Positions 49,606-63,195 are shown, counted from the first letter of the stretch. The stretch is DNA of 64,000 bases from Theocolax elegans (GCA_026168455.1 CM047425.1:86431580-86495579); one strand, 5' to 3'. The notes: generated by a model from the letters alone, not told the origin. A program made the numbers and translations.

Positions 49606-50255
49606 ATTTCGGGTGAAAGGTGGATACGCGAGTGTGTAGGCATCGATAGAGCCCTAGAAGCATAAAAGCATACGGTGGTACGGAGAAAGGATATGCGCCG
49701 CGACCAGACGAGCAACACAACGATAGGAGAACAAAAACAAAAAGCGGGCAAAAAGTGTTTTCGCATATACAGGGACCGCCCATCTGCATCGCGCCGATTA
49801 AAATTCTCTCGCGGGCCTCTCCTCGAATCCGACACCATCTGCACGCGCGGACACGCGTATACACATACACGATAGGAACGATGCAAGCGCCCGCGTGTAA
49901 CGTATAACGTGTACACATCTGCACGCGTGGCTCCGTGTGTGAGTCTCGGTGAGTCTGTGTGCGCGCGTCTGCGTCGGGGCATTGGCAATGCAGCCTCGAG
50001 GTTCACTGTCCCCGGCCAAGGCCGAAGGGGCACCGCCCCACTGAACCAATTGTGCCGGTTTTGCCCGGTGCTCTGCTCTCTCTCTCTCTCTTTCTCTCTC
50101 TCTCGCTGATCCGGAGCTCTTTTTCGCGAACACACCGGTCCCTTTTACACATGTACAAACGTATATGCACAAGCCTTGCGTTATATATTTTTTTTTGCTA
50201 CTCGAGATTTATCTCGGTTATCTCGAGGCTCCCTGACGGAGTCTCAAAATAGTCC
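49606..50255. promoter_or_regulatory. GC/CpG-rich island 23 with TC tract
   Basis: About 650 bp of CpG-rich sequence with a (TC)n tract at 50075-50104. Frames up to 180 codons on the minus strand begin with translated repeats and carry no domain. Donor-like CTCG|GTGAGTCTG lies at 49948/49949 on the + strand. Candidate promoter, enhancer or non-coding exon. Confidence 0.4.
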
Positions 50256-51090
50256 TTACAAACGTACTTCTACTAAAATTATATTACTTTCAACATTTAT
50301 TGTGAGAATTTCATTTTTCTTGAGGTCTAATAAATACAATTTTGTATGAAAGCGTTCATATCGCATTATAAAAATCTTGTAGATAATACTTTATGTGTAT
50401 ACCATTTACTCTTTTTGTATTTTTAATTAAATTAAGCTTGATTAGAAAGTATAGTCTACTTAAATATGTTAATTCTTTCTATTTAATTTAAACATGTTAA
50501 TGTATTTGTTTTTTGATGTAATTAATTAGTTTAAAAATTATATGTAAATAGATATACTGATAATAATAATACGTTAAAAATTATGTCTCGTATAATCACT
50601 TTTATTATCATAACATTAATTTATTACAGAACGTTTTATGGAAATATACATTTTTAAACGACGTTCAATGATCTTATTTCTTGACGAGAACAATCTCATT
50701 AAACCATGGTATTGTCCATTACTGAAAAGCAACAAAAACAATAATATAAAGGAAAATATATTCGATACAGATTGATTAAAAGTTATTTTCTTAAACCCAA
50801 TAATTTATATCGAGTCCATATAATAGCTATTCACGGTTATACGTAACGATCTAATAATATTAATTATATATAAAAATACAGTGAGAGAAAAAAAAATTTT
50901 AGTGAAATTCAATTACCTAAATTTAAATTTCTATATTCAATATAAATGAACAAAGTTAAAATTTTGATTGACAAAGTAATGAATCAAACTATATCAAATT
51001 AACATCTTATTATGCATCCACAAATTGAATCAAAATATATAAGACAGTTTGAAAATTCAAGAGATACAGTAAAATTCGTACTTTAGGGAT
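50256..51090. other. AT-rich spacer
   Basis: AT-rich. No feature recognised. Confidence 0.7.
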
Positions 51091-51345
51091 CTACGTAGTT
51101 TATTTTCGGATGGTGCGTGACGTGTCTCGAGTCTTTTGCCATTTGCTTTTGTTCTTTTATATGCGCGCGTGGTCGGAAACCACGCGTGACATAAAATTCG
51201 CGATTCATTCGACGACAGTTTGGCCGGTCGTGCTGTTGCGCAAGTTGGTTACAAGTTCGCCTGGCATAATTAGTAGAGCTGCCTATATATGTGCATGTGT
51301 GTGTGGGAAGCGAAAGTGCAATGACACGAGTAAACTTGCCGTATA
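51091..51345. promoter_or_regulatory. Small GC island 24
   Basis: Unique, moderately CpG-rich. A 78-codon + strand frame spans it but shows no signal peptide, domain or family pattern that I recognise. Confidence 0.3.
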
Positions 51346-51830
51346 ATTATAACTTTTGGATTGCATCTAACAAAGTTTTAACAATCACTTGCATTAGAGT
51401 TGTTAACATTTTTAATTACTTTTACCTCTAATCCCTAAATATATCCCTAATATATATTAGTAGATAAACGTTAAATACAATGTCTTTTCGAAGACTGGCA
51501 TACTACTCGTGTACATATAACGATAGTAATATTTTAACCTATCAATTTTGAAAAATTTTAAATTATTGCAAAGCGATGCAATAAATAATAAAGCACATAC
51601 ATATCATTAATAACATGTAGTTTTGACGGGAAGAATAAAATTATAAATCAATAAAAGTTAATAGTCTTAGAATATATATACAAGGTGAAGCATTTTGTAG
51701 ATTTATCGTTTGAAACAACGCGCAAGTATCAAATGAATTTATCCCGAATTATTAATAAAACTAAGCGTCTTGATTATAGGTAAACAGAACCAGTATCCAA
51801 GTGAAAGCCACTAACTTTCCATTCGTGCTG
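51346..51830. other. AT-rich spacer
   Basis: AT-rich. Nothing recognised. Confidence 0.7.
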
Positions 51831-52290
51831 TAAACGATGATATATAAGCCGAGAAAAACAAAATCTCGTGCAACCAAAGATTTGCGTGGCCGAAGAAGCG
51901 TGGTCCTATCGTATCCATAAAAGAGAGGCATAAAACCCAACGGGGAAATTTGCTAGCGTTTATATGGATCCTGCTTTCTCTCTTTGCTGGTCTGGTCGTC
52001 AGAGTTTTCGCGCGCGGGCGCGCAAAAAAAAAACCAGTGAGTCACTCGGACGTTTCCCTGCCCCTCGGGCTTCTTTGTGCGTGAAAGCGTATATATATAC
52101 GAGGGGGTAGACGTGCGTATTTTTCGCCCACGCGACTCATACGGCTTCCTGGAGGAACGATCGCGGAATAATGGACCTTTAATGCCTTGAGCGACTTGCT
52201 TTCTCTTGGCGCACGGGGGAATACTAACTTACACTCGCGAAATAGAATTTGTTTCTCTTTTCCTGGGGTTCCCAATGTCCTTATATATTA
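51831..52290. promoter_or_regulatory. GC island 25
   Basis: Unique CpG-containing block with CGCGCGGGCGCGC near 52009-52021 next to a 10-base A run. A TATATAAGC motif near 51841 lies at its left edge. Candidate promoter or enhancer by composition; no coding support. Confidence 0.35.
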
Positions 52291-52510
52291 TATGTGCGGT
52301 GGTTTATACATCTCGTAGTTCGCAATAAAACTTTCTGGCAGTACACTCGGAACATTCGTATATATGATATATTTTATAAATGTTATATATATACTAAAGG
52401 ACACACCTACTAAAAAATTAATAATTTTCCAAGCTGAGGTTACTTGACTATATTTAATTAATATGTTCATTAAAGTTGCATTATTCAAATTTTGTTAAAA
52501 GTTTTATTTT
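52291..52510. other. AT-rich spacer
   Basis: AT-rich. Nothing recognised. Confidence 0.65.
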
Positions 52511-52640
52511 ATAGTAATGTATACGTGATACACGTAACTTATCTTATACTAATAAATAATTAGTTTATTATTTTCGTAAGACGTAATACGTGTATATTAT
52601 GTGCATTAGATCGTAATACGTCACACGTGAAAATTGATTA
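52511..52640. promoter_or_regulatory. Cluster of ACGTG cores
   Basis: Within about 110 AT-rich bases there are four sites: ACGTG at 52523-52527, its inverse CACGT at 52531-52535 (together a near-palindrome TACGTGATACACGTA), ACGTG at 52588-52592 and CACGTG at 52624-52629. A 10 bp direct repeat, CGTAATACGT, occurs at 52582 and 52612. ACGTG is the core bound by bHLH-PAS dimers containing ARNT/Tango and by related bHLH factors. Function is inferred from motif density only. Confidence 0.35.
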
Positions 52641-53390
52641 TAACGAATTATACCGTTTTATAGAATATTGTCGAAGAAAGCAACCTAGTCGTCGTACAAC
52701 TAAACATTTCAGTAATTACTTTATATGTTTGTATTACTTTTAACATATACAATACATAATTGAAAGATGATTTTCAAAACTGCATATTGGAACATTTACT
52801 CTCCATACATGGAAACAAATATTACAAAATACAATAATTGATTTCAATATAATATTATGAAATGTCTTCAAACAATATTCATTATAATTTTGAAAAATAT
52901 AGTGACTACGTCTTCCACGTTTACAAAGCAATGGATTATGCACTCCAATAATTAACTTTATTTATGAACACCTATTTTATCCATCGAAAAGAGATTACTA
53001 TATTAAATTAAAATGTAGTCAACTTGAAATAATTTCTTTTGTGTTTCTATACGTCAATTTTCTCTTTTTTACGCAATATTAATTTAATTACCATAATGAA
53101 CCTATTTATACATTTTTATTTGTGTGATTGAAAATTACGTTTAGAAGCTAACATGCAATTTTTTAAAAATTACAAATGCATATACTGCAGAAGAAAGTCG
53201 TAATATATATAGGCGTATTTATTTTTAATTAAACTCGAACAAAAGTTGTCGACAAAAGAAAAAAATTTATCCAGCCCTTTGCATTTTCAAAAAGGAGAAA
53301 TAAAATGGCGAACCCCAAAGAATTTGAATTCAAAGGAGGTGGTGAAAAAATGATATATTTTTGGAAAGATAACGAACGAGGGTAGAAATT
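52641..53390. other. AT-rich spacer
   Basis: AT-rich, with a balanced patch near 53265-53345. No gene supported. Confidence 0.65.
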
Positions 53391-53780
53391 TTGATAAAGA
53401 AAACAGAAGCGGGAAGGACGAAGCGAGTTACACGAAATAGGTGTATATGGCATGGTGAAACCCCGGGAAATGCGTTCGGGATTACGAACCCCCGAGGTCC
53501 GCAGACGCGCTGGAGGGGATTGACCCAGACACCCCTTCCAGAGGCCAGACGACGGCGCTCCCTCGCGTATCTCTCGAGTCCCGTGCGCCGCTTTAGAGAA
53601 GGACCGAGGGAAAGTGAACGCGAGAGTGAAAGAACGAAAGGGATATGGGGATTCAGAGTAAAAGAGACGCTGCTACACTCGAAGAGAACGAGACGCCGCA
53701 AGGGTGACTACGATAGGGAGAAAGAGAGAAGAGAGAATTACTCTGGCTGGAAATATTTTTCTCAAAAATTGATGAGTCTC
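53391..53780. promoter_or_regulatory. GC-rich island 26
   Basis: Unique GC-rich sequence followed by a purine-rich part. The 157-codon + strand frame (53391-53864) is arginine/glutamate-rich with no domain, and a 123-codon frame lies on the opposite strand, so neither is called. Candidate regulatory island or non-coding exon. Confidence 0.35.
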
Positions 53781-54420
53781 GCCCGAGATAAAAATGCCCG
53801 ATATCCCGAATATTTTACTAATAGTCTCTATACCATTTCATGGCTAAAAATATTGCGGTCGTAAACGTATACGTGTATATTTATATATAAATATGTATAT
53901 TTGCAAGCTTTGGTCTACTGGATTTGCTATGCACCACTGCTAGACAAGTTAATCAATTGAAAAATATTTCATTTTTATGTATCTATTGGGTTATTTATTA
54001 ATATTCTCTTTTATTGTTTGGAATTCTACATAAAATACATCAATATCGATTGCTTTATTATATCGCAACAGTACAAATATGGCATACACTACAATTTCAT
54101 AACAATATTGTAATATACTTTGATACCTTTGTTTCATATTGTGATTATTCGCCATTTCCCCACGTTGTATATCGCATAAAAATTAATATAAATTTACATT
54201 GTTTAAAAAATTATTATAGTAATTAATAAATTTCGAACAATATACTTAATATTATTAGATGAAACAAATGTAAATCACGACATCACACAGATTCTTTATT
54301 TTAAGATAAAGGACACGCCTATACCTAAAAATGATAGTATAACTGTACAGAAAAAGAGAAATACACACACACACACACACAAATACACATATATATAAGA
54401 ACAAAGCCATAAAAATGAGA
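53781..54420. other. AT-rich spacer with (CA)n
   Basis: AT-rich, with a (CA)n microsatellite at 54363-54380. No gene supported. Confidence 0.65.
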
Positions 54421-55230
54421 TGAAAGAAGATGAAGAGACGAGGAGGAAGGATTGTAAAGATGAGACGCGAGTACACTTATAGTTTGATAAAGCGACGCCG
54501 CACCCACGCAACCTGCCGGTCGAAGAACTCGCGTTATAGCCGGACCGTCGAAGCCTGCTCTTACCAACCTTTTTCTACTTCACCGACTTTTCCCGGTTCT
54601 TCCTTTTCTCTACCTTATACTTATACCTATACATTTGCTTTGCATGCACCGGAGCATTATTTTTTAAACTTTGCTCCATGCTGTGTACCTACTTTACATG
54701 CTCAAGACCAATTTTGAAAATCAGTTCAACGGAATGAAAGATTCTATTTATAAATTAACAAGTTAAGATCGTTTTAACTTCATCGTGAATTCAAGAAAAG
54801 TCGAGTTAAAAAATCATTTAAATAATAATAGTTATATGTAAAACTGTGACAATGTGCGTGTGTACATTTTCTAAACAATTTTTATCTCTGTGCACCCGCA
54901 TGCATGCGCACACGTTTTCAAATGAGTGCGGTGTCTCAGGTGATCCGAGAATTGCCGAGCAGAATGTAAACAACGACGAACCTGAACGATACGACGAGGC
55001 CACGTACGTCTGTACATGTATGCGTGTGCGCGTATATAAAACCAGTTTTGCAAGGTAATAGTAATAAACAGCCGATGTTGGTCTTTCGACAACAATAACA
55101 AAACCAACGGATCGAGTGAGCATCTTATTTCTTTAAAAAAAATTAGGGTTACGAACGGACGAGCATTCTCTCAGGGACGACGCCGAAAGAGAAAGACAAC
55201 GAATCCTATGGCGTGGAAGTGGATTGTTTA
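54421..55230. promoter_or_regulatory. Paired GC-rich patches
   Basis: Two mid to high GC unique patches (54421-54610 and 54880-55215) flank an AT-rich middle. Overlapping frames on both strands are not convincing. Candidate regulatory elements. Confidence 0.3.
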
Positions 55231-55780
55231 CGTACACATATGTACAATTGCGATAGATCGTTTAATTTTATTCTAGCATTATAATGCACACGCATTGCCT
55301 TGATTTAGAAGTGTATCCAATTGTCATTTATCTACTGATGCTTTTAATATTAACTTATTATTTTCAGAAAGATTATAATTCGATTAAGTAATGAACGTAT
55401 CGCGGATGAGAAAATATATAACAATAATGTGATAATCTACAGAATTTTCGTATAAAAATGATGAAAAATAGCGGACTTTACAATGTATAGACATCACACA
55501 ACATTAACCGCAGAATTTTAACTGTTTTTTACCCTGCTGACTCAATTGTATTAAGGGGTAGTAATCATTTGTCTCAGATTTACCACGATGGTACAATTAT
55601 TTATATAGATAATTTTTAATCTGTTTATTATATATGTTGTTATTATTATTATTATTACTTTATTAATAATCAGAAAAACATTGGAAAAATATTGTTGAGA
55701 TAATTTAATTGAAAATACCTCTTTGGTAAAAGGAAGGATTGAAAAGAAAATGCGTGATTGATAATAATTAAACAAGATTA
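55231..55780. other. AT-rich spacer
   Basis: AT-rich, with a short ATT trinucleotide run at 55639-55660. No gene supported. Confidence 0.65.
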
Positions 55781-56425
55781 AGTGAAAGTGAGGTCGAACG
55801 GATCTGTAGTGTGCGAATGTTCGGTTAGTTTGTACTGCAGACCCGGAAAAGGCGTAGAAATACGTATACAGCGGAGGTATAGCAGTGGAGAGAAAGCCAG
55901 TTAAGCTCGAGAGCCGTGGCAGACAGTGGGATGGAGGGAAAAAAGGGGGTGACCCACACCAGACACCCCCTCCACGTGTCTACGGTGCGCCTCCCTCTCC
56001 TGCAGGATGGGACAAGAATCGAGAGCCCCCAGACGTTCTTCTTCCCCTTTGGCCCTTTTTGCCCTCCCCGCTATGCACTTGCGTGTGAGCGCCGAGCGGA
56101 GTCTGTGTATAGATACGCATACGCGTGGGGCGCCGCGCCGTGCCCGTGTCCGTGCCTCTGTACAATGGCCGCGCCGCGCCCTAGCTAATGACCGCGTTAA
56201 GTGCGTGCGCAGTGCGCGCGTGTCCCTCGTTAGGGACGTCTATCGCCGTCCGTTATTCTCCCTTTTTTTTCTTCTTATTTTATTAACTAATATTTTACTC
56301 TTTTACCCGCTTCCGGCAAAATTTTATTGTCGGCGCTTCTTTCGAATTATCTCGATGTCCTTTTGTACATCGTTACGACTGTTAACTACTTTTCGTTCAT
56401 CTATCCCTGCACCTTATTTCCATCC
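55781..56425. promoter_or_regulatory. GC/CpG-rich island 27
   Basis: About 640 bp and strongly GC-rich between 55900 and 56260. CCACGTGT lies near 55973. Several frames overlap on both strands, the mark of stop-poor DNA rather than a gene. Candidate promoter or enhancer. Confidence 0.4.
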
Positions 56426-57870
56426 TTGATTCATTCACTATCCAAACTTTTAACGCGCGAACAATTAACTAACAAAAATTAGAATAATTCGAATTACTCA
56501 ATAACGTTCAATCGTGTAACTATTTTTCTAACAAATCATTTGTTGAGAATACAGGTGAAAAATTCTCTTTGTTAATTAAAATTTGAATTTCATTGAATTT
56601 ATGTACCAGAATACTTTCTTTCTTTAACATATATACATATATGATTACCACATTCTCATAGAGAAATTTCCTATTCGGAAGTCACTGAAAATTATTTTCA
56701 AAATTTTGATGACAAATATTGCTTTTGCTCAGGCTATATAGTCTTTCCGGGACCGATGCGTAGCCAGTTTCGCCACCGATCACCTAATCTACTCTTCTTA
56801 TCGAAATTACTCTAACGTACTATCCTACACACAAGTATATGTTGGATTACGTCAATAAAGGGATGTTAATATATCACATTATACGACAAAATATTAGTCG
56901 CCTGATCACTATAATGAATTTTGAAATATTGAATACAATGAGTGAAAATCAAATATTCCTTTAGATGAATCACTGCCCTCGCTTAAACTACAGGACACCA
57001 ACATTCATCCGCGGCAATTAATGCCAATTTCACTCCCTTAGTTCTTAAATAACTATTATATAAGGAGATGCAACTAATTACTATTAGTATTAGTTTTAGT
57101 TGTAGGATATACGCCACTTCTTCTCGTTATTGTAGGAAACCAGGTTAGTACAGTGTTTCACCGTTTACGATGAATTACCAATTGTAAATTGAATGCAATA
57201 TAAAATAAGTGTTGTTTCGTTGAAATATAAATAATTATAAGCCTATTTAATTGACTGTCCCTTATTCGGCGATATTACGAAACTGCAATTACCACAGTTG
57301 GTCGATAATAACCCAGCAATCAGCCCTCAAAGGCGATCCATATCGGTTTTGTATACACGCGAATTCATATCCGGGAACTTAATTCTAGACGTAAAGTGCT
57401 CGCGTGATCTTCTTATATTTATAATGTGCAGTTGCTTTGAATTTCTGATAAGAAAATTTGTCACTTATATCCTTTTTTATTAGTATTTATATCACCCACA
57501 TTTCTGTGTACAGAAAACTTTTGTTTGCAACATTCTTAGAGTAGAATATCGAGCAAGAGGTGCAAAGCTAGACATTAAGTAGTGAAATTAGACAAAGTGG
57601 AATTATATTGTTCATAGTCAATAATAAATATAATAGATATATATTTCTTCCTGTAAAGCGTATTAACAATTTCACATAAAATACGCATACCATTATACAA
57701 ATATATAGATATCATCGACCCGTCATAATCGTAAATCTTGTAAAATAAAAATTCAGAATAAATGTTTAAATTTCTATAAACCGTATAGACAGAGATAAAT
57801 CGCTTATGCATAAAGAGGAAAGGGGTGTCACCCCAAGTTTACAAACTTTTATTAAAATTAAAAATGTAAA
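56426..57870. other. AT-rich desert
   Basis: AT-rich, with mid-GC patches near 56735-56800 and 56975-57040. A short stem-loop (arms related to CAACTAA / TTAGTTG) lies at about 57070-57103. No gene supported. Confidence 0.6.
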
Positions 57871-58330
57871 AGGATCGAAGAAAAGGCGCGTATACGATCG
57901 GAAAGGCAGGTCGTAGGTCGCTCCTGCGTGTAAACGCCGAAAAAGATAAGGTATATGGATCCCCGTTCGCAACCTGCATGCGATGAAAGGAACAAGAGTG
58001 GAAATAACTTGTATAGAGGGTGCAGAAAAAAGAAAAGAGATTCTTTAAGGGAAACGGAGAGAAGATGAGATGAGAAGAGAGGAGAAGAGAAGACTATAAC
58101 GCTCGCTCGGGAGTGTAACGAGAATCTCGCTAAAACTTAGAGCAAAGATGCCGCGGTGAGATAGCAAAAGTGAGAATGCACATAAACGCGCGGTGAGGAG
58201 CGACAAGGCACCCGAGGAAAAAAGGAAAAGATGAGGTTCTCTCTAGTGTTGTAGAGCGAATGAAAAGCGTTGGTACGTAGCGTGTGAAAACAATGAGTTT
58301 GCTGTCGCTGTACTTGGAAAACACTGAAAT
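57871..58330. promoter_or_regulatory. Purine-rich GC island 28
   Basis: Mid-GC unique sequence with a long purine-dominated + strand section (58022-58092) of GAGA/GAAG words. Candidate GAGA-type regulatory element. No coding support. Confidence 0.35.
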
Positions 58331-58680
58331 TCAGACTATCGTTTACAAATAATATTGTAAAATTAATTCATTAATTAAATATACGTTAAAATGTTTTAGT
58401 AATGGATTTGATACATTGGTATTTGTAAAATTTTAAAATTGTAAAATTGTAAAGAAAAATGTGTACAATTTTAAAACGAATCTGTTAAATTTACCGAATT
58501 GTTCTGCATGCGTTATTTCAATAAAACATATTATATCAGGTATATTTCTATTATTATTCGTGAGTCGCAAGCAGAATACGATAAGGCGTTGAAAAATTAT
58601 CGACGAAAGTTTGCAGAAAAATTTGTTAGAAAAGATTGTACAGGCTAATTTGAAAATCGAGCTCGGTATTAACAACAATT
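58331..58680. other. AT-rich spacer
   Basis: AT-rich. Nothing recognised. Confidence 0.65.
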
Positions 58681-59480
58681 AATGGAAAACGCGGATAAAA
58701 TAAAGCATTAAACGTGAGCGTCGTATCTGTCGGACATTACGAAACCGTCATAAAGTTGTCCCTGAGAATAGTGGTGGAACGCGAGGATGCGAAGTTGTCA
58801 TCCTAAGGGGTAACTAAACTCTCCGCATTCTGGAGTGAGTCGTTGCCGCACGCATCCCGGGGACCTGGTGGGGATCGAGGGAGCACCAGCAGCAGCAACA
58901 GCGCGCGCGCGCGAGCGCACATACACACCAGAGACAGATATTCGCCGTCGCAGGGGAAGGAAGTCGAAGAAAGGAAGCACACCGCGCGTATACGTGTGTG
59001 TACGTACGGACGCACGCTGCCGATCCGTAACCGCGGTGAGTGGGGATGCTGAGAAGAGGAAAGTAGGGGAGGAGGCGAACTCCCGATGGCCGTGGTGTTG
59101 CTGACCCGACGACCCCTGTAACCTTGCGCTCGACGCCCCGCATCGCGAGATTAAACTCGATCTCGCCAGTCCCCGGTCCTGTAGGATTACCCGTAACGCG
59201 CGCGGGGGTGACCGAGCCTGAGCGGGGATGAACGAGGGTATGGCTTTTGAGGCGCGACAGTCCAATCGGGGCCCTCGGATGACGCATTATCGCGGGAGTT
59301 ACTCGGGAGGGACGAGAGCTTTGGGGCTTTTCTCTCTCCGTTCCGTCTCTCGTGCGATGCCGTACCCTCTACCCTCCACCCTCTACCCTCTACCCCGACG
59401 AACGAGAGCTGCAACTTTGGCTTCCGCCGATAAAACCGACTTTTACCCTGGTGAATTAGGGCTCTCGCCTTTCCTCCTCA
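58681..59480. promoter_or_regulatory. Large GC/CpG island 29
   Basis: About 800 bp. It includes an alternating GC run at 58901-58913 (potential Z-DNA), donor-like CCGCG|GTGAGTGG on the + strand with GT at 59036-59037, and a CCCTCTA-type 7 bp tandem repeat at 59363-59397. Two minus-strand frames above 150 codons overlap each other in different frames and show no domain, so they are rejected. A promoter with a non-coding exon is possible. Confidence 0.4.
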
Positions 59481-60640
59481 CAATTACCTACGATTTTTAT
59501 TACATTTTATACCCTTTGTTCTACGATTTCATTTGCCTTTAAATTATTCTCATTTTCACTCGCACATTTTTTACGATAAATTACTTATATTTTCGAATTT
59601 TAAAGTGAACCCATATTAATCATACATTGTCTATTATCTCATGACGATTTTACGAGTCTGTATATTTTTTGCAATATTGTACAACAATTTAAAAATACAC
59701 GTATCTAAAAGTTTTTAATGGACGTTCTGTGACAAATTGTAACTTTTTAACGCATTAAATATTTATGAACGAAGTATTGCCAATACGAGACGCTTGGTCA
59801 CAGCTCACGAATATTTTTTTATTTGTCGAAAATATACTTTTTCCGCAAAAAATTGAAAAAGAAAACATTTTTACAGATTTTCACACTTGCTTTTACACTA
59901 GTTATGGGTCTCGAAAGTATAATTATTAAATAATGCCATTATAATTTAATAGCTTGGAGCTATTCAGAGACGAAAAGTCGTAAGTAATACATTAGAAAAT
60001 AGCATTAATATAAAAAAATAATACCTTGCAGAAAATAATATTGTCCACTTAATGTTTAATGGTTGACATTTTGCAAATGTTAAGATATCTAAATTTGAAG
60101 TAGTTTATGAGAAAATTTCCAGTCTTCCGAGTTCTGTATTTTCCCCAACTTTTCGAGAGGTTTTTGTATATAGAAAGGGAGTACTGGGTACATATTTTCA
60201 TAAAGCTTTTATCAAGCTCTATATGAACTGTCTGAGAAGAATAGATGTGACTGTATCTGTAGCACAAATACCCTTGTTTGTAAACAATCCTTTTTGATTT
60301 AAAAGCTAAATAGCGTTATGTGGCTCCTTCAGGCACATTATTTAATATTTTACACATTACAAACAATATGCATATAGATGTTACATTAAAATAGGAAATA
60401 AAGTTGATCTTTATGTAAACTTTTTTTTTTAACTTCTTATGGCTGAATAGAAATAATCTAAGTTGAAACGTTGTTACTACTATGGAATATTAAAAAGTAC
60501 CAATGCATTGTCATTACTGGAGTGTATTAATAATTTGAATTTACGGTCGAATGTGTATAATAACTAGGATTAAATAAACATAATACTGTAATAATGAACA
60601 TTGATCAGAAAGTGGAGTAAAAATGAAGGTTAAAATATGT
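59481..60640. other. AT-rich desert
   Basis: AT-rich, with a slightly balanced patch near 60100-60260. No gene supported. Confidence 0.65.
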
Positions 60641-61290
60641 AACAATCGGAAAAAGACCCTTGTCTTTCTCCCCAAAGCAAATAAATTCGCATTCTCCCTG
60701 TGAAAAGTGGGAACCCCCGTACGTTGGATCCCGCCCAAGGAATACATTTTCCAGGGCTGCAACCCTTCGCCGACATCTCAGGGAACCGAGCCCCGTCCCT
60801 CTCGCGTGTGGGTACAGATACACACACTAGCCTCGCGATTTCTCGAGCTGTCGAGGGAGAGAATGGAAAAAACTATATATATACATGTATATACGCGCCG
60901 CACAAGTGCAAGATGTTGCTCGGCGCTATGGTGATACGAGTTGAACGTGAGGGGGATCGGTCTACCCCACTCCCCCACTCCCCCAAATCGAGTGTACACA
61001 CTACAGGCTATACACATATGTAGATGTGTACAAGGAGGTCGTTAAAAATAGGCTTCAATACAGACGAGTCGCACACATGTGTCTTTTTGATACACACATA
61101 CCTCTGTCCTTCTCTTTGACGTCAAGGTCAAACTGCGTCTGGGTCAGGGCCCTCGCCCCTCCCCGATATATCGCTTTGCGATTCCCTAAACTGCCTTTGT
61201 CTACGGAGAGAAACGGTGAAAGGGAATTGGAGAGATCCTTGCGCCTACGCACTCCCTTCGATTGCATTTATAATGTACCTATCCCACTGT
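60641..61290. promoter_or_regulatory. GC-rich island 30
   Basis: Unique mid to high GC sequence with a CCCCCACT tandem at 60964-60985. Overlapping frames on both strands lack domains. Candidate regulatory island. Confidence 0.35.
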
Positions 61291-62930
61291 AATGTGTGTT
61301 TCTGTGTTATTTCAAAAATGGATTAGATATGCTACCTTTATTTAATATCAAATAAACTTTTCCATCGTGCGTACACAATAAACCTTTTAGTAGATTTCGT
61401 AACAGTTAATAAATTCTAAATTTTGTACTATAATTTATATTATCTGATCAAATAGTCATTCATTAGACTATTAATGTTCAAATTATTGTAATATTAATAT
61501 GCGATCGCATAATAATTTTAGCTGTTCTAAATGAAGAACTCGTTGAATACTCGATACTTAATTGTATTATATTTAAGAATCGTTAATAAATAGAAATATA
61601 TTGCACTATACTGCCTTGAAATAATAATGTAACTTATTTATATTGTACAGTGTTTGACCATCCTGAGTACAATTTGAAATTTATTTATTCACTGTCTGTA
61701 AATATAATAAAATAAAATAAACGTAATTTCAAACCTACACCACTTTGCATTTCAGCATTAGATGTAATATCTAATTTTAAGATTTTGATTTTTGGAAAAC
61801 TTAAAAATTCATAAACAGTAAATTTATTTTAAACAGTAATATTGTTAGTTGTAATAATAAAAGTTTGTGAATATTTTTCTTTGCAATACAATTTGTAATA
61901 ACTGCATATAGCTATTACTTTTCATCCAAATTATTAAACGACATCTAACGACTAATTCCGCAACGTACGTTACGAATGTTATCGACTGTTGTTATACATT
62001 TAAATATGTTAGTGAAGGTTGGTAATGCAAGAATTTCTTTGAAGTAGTGATATACAATATAATTTTATGGCCAAATTTATTTATACTAATGTTATAAACA
62101 AAACTGTTATTAAAATTGTATTTTATTTAACTACAAACTATTAATCTGTAGATTCATTATTGTATCACTCCCTGCATTACCATGTGAGAATATATTCTAC
62201 AATTCTTTAAATCCATTATCATAATATTTACGTTTAGATGTTAATTTTTAAACGGAATGTCATACATGATTGATATCAATCGAACAAAATAAATTAATGT
62301 GTATTTTCATTTAACAAAATATACTATCGTATGGATAACCTAAATTTAAAGGCACTAGATTATTAAATAACACACGTCATCGTACAATTTTGCAATTCAA
62401 TAAAAGACTTTTAAAAATAAGCAGAACAACCTACGTATTCACGGTGAAATCATTTGTAAGTACATTCCAAATATACGTTTGAAATACGTATTTAATTATC
62501 TAGTACTTCTATATTTGAATTGTAGAAAAAAATACTCTACTTCGTAACACAAAATAATAATTAATATATTTCTTTCAGTCGGTTATATTTAATTATAAAA
62601 TCATAAAAATAAGTATACTCATAAAAATAATAATCAGGTGCCAAATTTTAATAGTGACCCTAATGAAATAAATTGATAATTAATAACTTATTTTCGTTAA
62701 ATAATAAATATAACGTTATTAATTTTCTTAACGCAGGTGATATAGCCAATTAAGAAATATTAATTTGTATGTACACTTATATCTTGCATCAAGTGCAACC
62801 AGTTAATCGAGTATATCGAGTATTTCTTGAAAGAAAATAATAATAAACAAATGTCTCGCTTCCTTTCCCGCGCTTTATAATGTGCAATTATATTAAATCA
62901 TTTTAAATCGACATGGATGCAGTATCATCA
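61291..62930. other. AT-rich desert
   Basis: About 1.6 kb of AT-rich sequence. A splice-acceptor-like TTTCTTTCAG ends at 62578, but no exon-like sequence follows. Nothing else is recognised. Confidence 0.65.
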
Positions 62931-63195
62931 TATTCATGTTTACATGTAGAGTCAGATCACAGTAACGACACGCGGACACATGCGGCATACCGTTGCGTCT
63001 ACGAATGCAAGAGAGTACGATACATGTCAACTATAGTCAAAGAAAACAACACCTTGACGGCCTGACGGGGCGCTGCGAACGTGCGGCGGGCAGCGGGCGG
63101 CGAGTAACGTACGTACGAGTCTGCGCGTGTGAGCGTGCGCGAGCGAGCGAGCGAGCGAGCCAGCTAGAGAGAAAGAGAGAAAGGGAGAAAGCGAC
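62931..63195 (+). promoter_or_regulatory. CpG-rich promoter-like block with (GAGC)n
   Basis: CpG density rises from about 63045. A (GAGC)5 run at 63141-63160 is followed by GAGA-type repeats to about 63190. This precedes the exon-like segment ending at 63443, and the order is compatible with a GAGA-type promoter. No transcription start can be fixed from sequence alone. Confidence 0.4.

Noticed and set aside
49593..50135. 180-codon minus-strand open frame
   Set aside because: Its N-terminal part is translated GA repeat (arginine/glutamate), and several frames on both strands overlap it without any domain.
53391..53864. 157-codon + strand open frame
   Set aside because: Low-complexity basic/acidic composition, an opposing open frame on the other strand, and no recognisable family.
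58798..59287. Two overlapping minus-strand frames above 150 codons
   Set aside because: They overlap each other in different frames inside a CpG-rich island, and neither has a domain signature.
62560..62600. Good splice acceptor TTTCTTTCAG
   Set aside because: The following sequence is AT-rich with no exon character. Similar acceptors occur by chance (for example at 33206).
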